DNA of 64,000 nt from Orobanche coerulescens (Eukaryota > Streptophyta > Magnoliopsida > Lamiales > Orobanchaceae). Of the stretch, positions 57,465 through 64,000 are shown piece after piece. Both the position numbers and the translations under genes were made by a program. Below the pieces are notes generated by a model. The model was given only the letters and a program-made list of their open reading frames with translations, was not told the origin of the DNA and ran no database searches. The DNA lies in contig CM065809.1 of assembly GCA_033398695.1 (NCBI GenBank), positions 178,736,501-178,800,500 on the forward strand. Direction: 5' to 3'. Every line of letters begins with the position of its first letter. Within the stretch, counting starts at the first letter, position 1.

Positions 57465-58190
57465 ACCTGCCGATCCTACCCGAGTCCAGAACCTCAGAAT
57501 CCCTCTGCCCAGGCCCGATAGCGTGCGCTGGGCTGACTCGACAGCGTGCGCTACACTGCCGAGCTAGCGCGCGCAGCGTCCCGGCCGTAGCGTGCGCTAC
57601 GCCGGTTCCTGCTGTGCCTGCTCGGTCAGTGCCAGCCATCGTCCGGCCAGAACCTGCGACCGTCCGGTCAGTCCCGCAATCGTCGGCGGTGCGACCACCG
57701 TGGCTCGACGACTCGATTTCCGAAACGTCACGGGCGAACACGACGAAAAGTTCGCGGACAACATCAACGACCCGAAATGAAAGCGTAATGTAATAATTAA
57801 TCATACGCGATCGAGAAAAGAGTCGAGACAACGAATACAGATAGAATACCCATAACTTTGGGTAAATTACAAAACGGCCCATAACGCCCGGAAATCACGA
57901 TACGCGATCGAATAACCAAACCGAAGTTCACAACACTTCTAACAAAGTTAAACGGACTTACGGGAAACTCGAAACAGCAGTTTAGAACGAGATTCGCAAG
58001 AATCGAACTCAAGTGCGGAAAAGTCGCTGAAAAGCACGGAACTCAACAAAACGATACCGAAACGAACTCGGATGTCAAAAAGTGTAGAATTAATCATTCT
58101 CAGGGTGACAAAACGGTCCCAAGCGAGTTGTCAAAACGGACTTCCGCCAAAAATAGAAAATTACCGGGAATCAAAATTACGGGTATTACA
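57465..58190 (-). repeat. 5' LTR of the minus-strand gypsy element, second part
   Basis: It starts with the duplicated ACCTG and continues the LTR interrupted at 47381, ending CGGGTATTACA at 58190. It contains further palindromes (about 57510-57605). The ATATC target duplication follows. Confidence 0.9.
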
Positions 58191-58195
58191 ATATC

Positions 58196-59411
58196 TATGT
58201 ATTAGAACCCTTCAAATTGCAGCTAAGCATCAAATAGATAAAAGGTTTGAAGTAGTAGCATAACACATGACATCATTAATTGTATAGTTAAAGTTTAGCA
58301 ACACACATCAGTAGTAAAATACAATATATTTGAACTAATCCCATGTGAGTGACATGCATCTTCGAGTAAGTGCATTATGATTCAGATTATCTCAGATGAA
58401 GTTGCTAATCATGAATGCTAAAAAGAAGTGTAACATATATCAGAATTAGAATAACAGGGCTAGAAGCATTGTCTTAAGATCTTATAACATTGAATACTTA
58501 TTAGCTTATATAGTTCATTCATAAACCATCATGACTGGGTTGAATCTACTACTAAATCTGGTCCCAAACCTATACTCTGATAATTATGCCATTTTAGGAA
58601 TGGTATTTAAAGTCGGGGCAGGAATGGTGAGTACCTAATTAGGCTCTAATCCTCCTTCATCTTCAACTGGTATTGTGAAACGAATGCGATCAGTTGTATT
58701 TTTTTTTGGTTTTTTAGGGATTTATACTCTGTATCCCGTGTAAAAAAATGCTTCAAGAACCATTTCATGCATTTACTAATTGTATGTATGAACTTTAATG
58801 TGTCAAAGAAGCTCAAGACAAAAGGCGTTTTTTTATGCAGTAGTAAAACCTACCATTTTTGCCTTATTTTCATTTTATACAATAGATTCAGGTAATATAA
58901 GCAATGTCACGTTTTCTCATTTCTTATTCTTATCACAGGAAAATCCAAAACGGGGGAGCTGAGTATGCCAATGTAAAAGTTGATAACTCAACACTTAAGA
59001 ATATGCAACAAAAAAGTTGACAACTCTATACTTAAAGAAACCTACTGCATAATTTATTCTAACTCAATATGACATTATACACACTTAATACATTTTGTAA
59101 ACCATGGCGTGTTACTTTTCACTCAACTCCCCTCTTCCTTTTTTGCTTCAAAAAGAGCTACTAATCCGAAGGTCCTTTCTCACAACATTATGTTCTGGTC
59201 TTCCAAAAACAACACATCGGGCCTGTTCCGCGTCTCTTGCTTTTTCATGCAACTTAGGTTTTTATATATTAGAGCATGATTTAAAGTTAATGATATCGCA
59301 AATACCTAAACATGACTACTAAAAACTAAGAAATGTGTATAGTTAATGATATAATACATAATATATTTATTCCAACAGTGTCTTAGTAACATACTAAAAA
59401 GAATATATTAC
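58196..59411 (-). other. Flanking locus resumed, possible exons of an unidentified gene
   Basis: This is the right flank of the insertion. At about 58640-58705 the minus strand could encode a short end (RIRFTIPVEDEGG then stop). At about 59150-59245 the minus strand encodes ARCVVFGRPEHNVV, a near copy of a segment at 60149-60245. The rest is AT-rich and non-coding. Confidence 0.3.
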
Positions 59412-60547
59412 CTATAAAAATGGTCGTCCATATGTTCCTCAAGATTCTCCAAACTATCTAAATATTTTCTGTTCTTATGCTCAGCAGCCTCCTCAATTCT
59501 CTCAGCCCGAGCATATCGAATTTCTGCAAATAAAAGTAACAATAACAGTATGTCAATCCTAAACAGCCCTAAGTTTTTTGAGGTGCTTATCGGTATATTA
59601 TATCGTCAAAAAACGATAACTTTATCTGGGTAAATTTTTAAAACTCCTTTCTTATCTTTTATACGCTATTTTGGGGTATATGCTTTAGCGTTAAACTTAA
59701 ATGAAAGCTTGTTAGTTATAAAAGTATAATCTTGCCTTGATCATACGTAGCTTGCACTTCTGTCTTAAGCTTAATTCTTAGCTGCAACAACAGAAACACC
59801 TGATATCATAAAAGCACAATTCAATATTATCGGCGTCTTCAAAAAAATATGCACCAGATAAATACCTGGCCAGTAAACCAAAATTTCACCCGTTCTATCA
59901 CTTCCACCAATCACCGTCCTCTCAACATAAACCTGCCCAAAGCAACAGTTACATAACTTCCATTACGGGAAAAAAAATTTAATTGTGGGAAAAAAAATTC
60001 CATTGTAGAAATATCAGCTTAAAATATATACCTCTTCGTGTATTTTCCATAGGGTAAGTATCTCTATTTCGTAACAACATCGTTACTTATCATCTTTATA
60101 TATAAACGAACCCAAGTTAACAATATCTTACGAAGATTAAATACTTACAGATTTCAACAGTCGGGAAACTTGGTTGTGCGTTTGTCACAACATTCTGTTC
60201 TGGTCTTCCAAAAACAACACATCTGGCTTCTTCAATGCTTGGCCCCTTTGCAGGAATTTCAAAAGCTTACATGCTTCTGGTGAGTCTGTCATTAGAAAAT
60301 TCCAATTCCAAACACAATGTTCATAAACTTATGGCAAGCAGCTTCTCAAATTATAACTATTGCCATTTTATAAGTAACCATTATAAATTTATGGAACATT
60401 GTCAAACATCAATTTACAAATAAACATAAGACTAATTAGAAATTATCTTGAAATAAACAAAATCCTAAAAATGAGTATAAAATCACCTTGATTCCGAATA
60501 CCTTTCGCAAATTCGTAATTCCAGCACACCCAAATCCTGAATCCAAC
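59412..60547 (-). other. Exon-like segments of an unidentified minus-strand gene
   Basis: Segments bounded by AG and GT (one GC) sites lie at 60487-60547, 60149-60245 (GPSIEEARCVVFGRPEQNVV), 59866-59932 (VYVERTVIGGSDRTGEILVY), 59736-59781 (LRIKLKTEVQATYDQ) and 59412-59523 (EIRYARAERIEEAAEHKNRK, likely helical). The 59736 and 59412 segments join in frame, and so can 60487 and 60149. The other two joins do not keep a frame as drawn, so the model is incomplete or the gene is decayed. The sequence resembles no transposon protein known to me. It may be the host gene hit by the 39439-58190 insertion. Confidence 0.35.
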
Positions 60548-61574
60548 CTGCACATAAAAATTTATGAATTTTTAAAACACTTTAACAACTTCACTGAAAC
60601 AGTCCCAAACAGCCCCTATATATGCAATAACTAATAATAATTTATCAAGCAGTTCCAATATATAAGAAGCTATCCTCATAAATTGCATTAACCAATTTCA
60701 ACCACGCTAGTTGATATCAAAAGGACAGGTAACTAAATTTCTTGAAGCAATCCATCTAAAAGCTCAAACTTCTTGAAGTCTAAGCATATTTTTTCACTGA
60801 TGCATAAATACAAACACTTGGTATGCATAAATAGTAAACATCAAAATTAACACCTTAATTCATCAAACAAACTAACAAAATTAAAAACTCACATCACAAA
60901 TCACAGTTAAAAAAAACATATATTGGATTTTCGTAAAATCAAACACAAATTAAGCAAGAATTAAAAAACAAGGTTTTATTACCTGATAAAACAAAAGATA
61001 TTTACACACATATTATAATGAGCATCACAATCTTCCCAGCACAACCAAAGATCCAAGAAATTGTGTTATAACTGCTTGGAGGGTGGTTCGAATTTTTTTT
61101 GCTCGTAACTGCAGGAAGAAAGTCGAACAGCAACAATTGATATTTGTTTTGTACGTGCTTGAAGGATGGTTCAGATTCTTTTGGGTTGTAACTGCATTCC
61201 TAAAACTACAGGGACAATTCATATTCCTGGAAATAAATGATGCGAGTAGTTTGTACGGTACAGGTTTTTTTTTGCACAATTACATATCCACAATAAATTA
61301 AGGTACTGAATCTTTAGATATAATAGATAAAAACTAATATATGTTTATTTATATAACTCTCATTATTATACGAATTTTATACTGCTTTAAAGTTTAAATA
61401 TCACGTCCCTTCATTAGCTCGTCCAAAAATAATAATTTGGGAACATTTGTTGCTCTTGGGCCACTTTGTAGCCCCCGTGACTAAATTATTGTGACCCAAT
61501 TACCAAAAAGAAAGAAAAAAAATTGATTGGGAAAGAGACTGACCGCAAGATTGGGGGACCATATATATATATAT
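60548..61574. other. AT-rich non-coding stretch
   Basis: A short open stretch on either strand at about 61025-61300 shows no recognisable domain. Two similar blocks, GGTTCGAATTTTTTTTGCTC (about 61085) and GGTTCAGATTCTTTTGG (about 61169), look like a small internal duplication. Nothing else was identified. Confidence 0.45.
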
Positions 61575-62290
61575 ATAGTGTATAGCCCGTCGAAACTCGA
61601 CGGGTAATCACTTTATATTATAATTTATAAGTAAAATCCTTTAAATAATTTAATATTTTGTTAGAGTTCAGCCACTTACAATCGTACCGTAGTCGAACAC
61701 ACCAATAAACAGAAATAATGAGAATGAAATTCAGTCACCCAAACTCATTTAGAATCCATGTACTTATACTCGTTCTAAACCCAATTGAAAGATAATTTTA
61801 CTACTTATTCCAGTTCAGAACTCATATAGTAACACATGAAACAACGAATGTATGCTACAAATATTCAGATCTGTTTAAAATCTTTATACTCATATTCATC
61901 AAACTCGATTAAAAGATAACTTTTTATTATTCGTTTATATCTCATACCCCTATATAATATATGCTAATTATTCAGCGCATTTAAATTTATATAATTTAAA
62001 CAACTAAACATAAGTTGCTATAGTAATAAATAGGTTAATCTATCTCAATGAAAACTCAAATATTGTAAAATAAAGGTTAAGAATAAATATTATGAATGAT
62101 AAAAAATAAAGTTAAATTCCAAGTATAATTTTATAAGTATACGATCTTCAAAATCCTTTACAATTTATATACCTATACTTTGATGTGGGATTCAAGATTT
62201 TAGATAAATAAGAATAAAAAAATAAAAAACTTCATGTAGGAGAGAGAGTTAACGTGGTACTCCGAACCCATATTGCTATTAGATAGTTTA
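61575..62290. repeat. AT-rich repeat, copy 1
   Basis: It begins near TAGCCCGTCGAAACTCGACG, a hairpin, and contains TTCAGCCA and CATATAGT blocks. It ends in GATGTGGGATTCAAGATTTT, then GAGAGTTAACGTGGTACTCC. The same blocks recur in order in copy 2 about 1.1 kb later. No coding region is present. Confidence 0.5.
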
Positions 62291-62569
62291 TATATTTATT
62301 TGTAAGTGAAGATAATCGAGCTTATTAAAAAAATATAAAAATATAAAAAATATTTATGCAAATATAAATCAGATATTAAAAATAAATACGTACATATTTG
62401 GGCAATGAGGTTTAATTAATAATTTACCAAATATAATTTTCTAAAAAGAATAAAATAATTCATTTGGCCAACTCAATAGATGATCAAAATAAAGTGGTGG
62501 CATAAAATAATTATGGATAAAATACATACTTATTTTAAATATTTATTTAGTTATTCAATGAGTGGAGTG

Positions 62570-62720
62570 TCATTGAAAATCAAGATGGATGGAAGATTTA
62601 ACTAAATAAGAATCTAGAAAATAAAAATACCATGTATGAGAGAGTTAACGTGGTGCTCCGGATACGTAACAGTATATATATAGATATAATAATATTATAT
62701 TTTAAATCAACTTTATTAAT
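62570..62720. repeat. Partial copy of the same repeat end
   Basis: GAGAGTTAACGTGGTGCTCC and a following TATATATATAGATATAAT repeat the end of copy 1. Confidence 0.5.
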
Positions 62721-63425
62721 GCAAAAAGCTCGTCAATTATACTTATTAGTTAGGTTCAGCCATTCGGAGTTCCTCACCGCAACAGAACACCACGAAAACC
62801 AAAAAGATGAGGCAAGAATTCAGCCACTCGAACCCGTTTATAATTTATATAACCGTACCCGTCCTAAATCTGACTTAAATGTGGATTTACTATATATTTT
62901 CATCCTCAACCCATATAGTGATACCCGAAACAATACAGCTAGGGTTTAGTCATCTGAAATCCATTTATATATTATATTGCTATATCCATTCCAAAAAAAT
63001 AATTTAATACATGATCCCCTCGCAAATCTGTATAGTTATATGCACTAATTGCCCAAATTTATTAAAATATACAAAATCTAAACAATAAATTTAAGTTGTT
63101 ATAATAACTGGTTGTTACATCTGGCTTTAAAAAAAATTCAAATTTGCTCAAATTGCTATATATTGATAAAAAATTAAATTAAACATCAATAAATTAGTCA
63201 AATTAATTTTTCAATACAAAATATTTATATGTCGATGTGGGATTCAAAATATCGAATTCTATTTATTTGGATTGTCCATTGATTAAGTATCATTTTAAAT
63301 TGATGTGGGATTCAAGATTTTAGATAAAGGAATCCAAAATTAAGAGAATGGCACCTAGGAGAGAGAATTAATATAATGTTTCGAATCCGCAACGCTATTT
63401 TATATATATAGATATAGATATTTTA
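62721..63425. repeat. AT-rich repeat, copy 2
   Basis: It has GGTTCAGCCATTC, CCCATATAGTGATACC and, at its end, GATGTGGGATTCAAGATTTT followed by GAGAGAATTAATATAATGTT. The order matches copy 1 with considerable divergence. The element type is unknown. Confidence 0.5.
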
Positions 63426-63736
63426 GAGAGAGACGAGAAACTCCCCACCTGTATCAGAGGTCTCTTGGCCATGCGGATGTTAAATCGAGGGATGTGCACT
63501 ATATGTGTGAGTTCATGTGAGAATACAATTTAAGTTAAGAAATAAGAATGAATTGCATCCACAGATCTTGATAAATGGATGACCTATATTTATTCTCACA
63601 AAAAATTGATGCATATAATGTAATATTTTAATGCATCGATATTTTGATGCATATAATGCACATTCTAACGCATTGCAATTTTAGTGCACGAAATACATGT
63701 ATTTCATGCATAATTAGTACAAAATTTATACATATT

Positions 63737-63850
63737 CGCAATTCGAAGGATAAGAACCATTCTAATTTGATACTAAATCTATTTATATATAATCGCAATT
63801 CGCAGGATAAGAACCATTCTAATTTGATACTAAATCTATATATATATATA
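63737..63850. repeat. 57-base tandem duplication
   Basis: CGCAATTCG...GGATAAGAACCATTCTAATT starts at 63737 and again at 63794, with a single base difference in the first part. A short TA run ends it. Confidence 0.85.
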
Positions 63851-64000
63851 TATAATCAAATTTCCAACAGGTTTTTGTAAGTGGGAGTGTCGCAATATTG
63901 TTGCATATTCCAATAAATGTTGGCTAGTGGAAAAATACAACCAAAAAAGCATAGAGTGCCCATTATTTATTTGGAAAGGAATTGGGACATTTAGCTCGAA
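63851..64000. other. No feature recognised
   Basis: Non-coding sequence to the window end. Confidence 0.5.

Larger units (their letters stand above)
39439..58190 (-). mobile_element. Gypsy-type LTR element without recognisable gag-pol, carrying a nested Gypsy-2
   Basis: Two LTRs of about 2.3 kb (39439-41736, and 45795-47381 plus 57470-58190) lie in inverse orientation, with an ATATC target duplication. A polypurine tract and a primer-binding site complementary to the usual plant form are visible on the minus strand. The internal region (41737-45794, about 4 kb) shows no capsid, protease, RT or integrase motif on either strand. LTR starts and ends resemble Gypsy-1, so Gypsy-1-like elements could supply the proteins. 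A large non-coding LTR element fits the LARD description; this classification is inference. Confidence 0.85.

Overview
The window is plant nuclear DNA, almost certainly from an angiosperm. It is AT-rich and repeat-dense, and every long coding trace belongs to a transposable element: Ty3/gypsy chromovirus-like and Ty1/copia LTR retrotransposons, a Mutator-like (MULE) DNA transposon and an L1-type LINE. No bacterial or organellar gene, tRNA or rRNA was recognised. The species cannot be named from the sequence.

Layout. 1-9908: an autonomous-type gypsy element (here Gypsy-1) whose 5' LTR is cut by the window edge. Its integrase is split by a solo copia LTR (4731-6701, minus strand, 5-bp target duplication TCAGC). 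9909-20932: an older antisense gypsy LTR into which a degraded copia element was inserted (LTRs 10491-12429 and 17916-19859). A second, truncated copia leader follows the 3' LTR, so three copia segments lie in tandem. 20933-22192: non-coding. 22202-32221: a 10-kb MULE with long terminal inverted repeats and a 9-bp target duplication. It has a plus-strand MuDR-type transposase, a minus-strand DUF1985 + Ulp1 cysteine-protease-like gene, and a small minus-strand spliced ORF between them. It is studded with arrays of CACGATCGTG-like palindromes. 32231-35453: non-coding, including an orphan end of the same MULE family (about 34130-34684). 35454-37838: a 5'-truncated LINE on the minus strand. 37839-39438: microsatellite, non-coding DNA and a possible host exon.

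39439-58190 is a gypsy element on the minus strand (TSD ATATC) with LTRs of about 2.3 kb but no recognisable gag-pol. Its 5' LTR is interrupted by a second full-length gypsy element in the plus orientation (Gypsy-2, 47382-57464, TSD ACCTG). 58196-61300 resumes the target locus, with short minus-strand exon-like segments of an unidentified gene. 61575-63420 holds two diverged copies of an AT-rich repeat.

Most coding traces carry stops and frameshifts. Many breaks are CAG-to-TAG or TGG-to-TGA changes, as expected from methyl-cytosine deamination. A second class looks technical: in several stretches CAG/CTG triplets have systematically become CG, CCG or TCG. Some frameshifts may therefore be sequencing or assembly errors. 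Two regulatory-looking signals recur: dense 12-bp TAGCG(N)2CGCTA palindromes just upstream of the LTR TATA boxes in several gypsy families, and the MULE palindrome arrays, which sit in the MULE's leader, introns and spacers.
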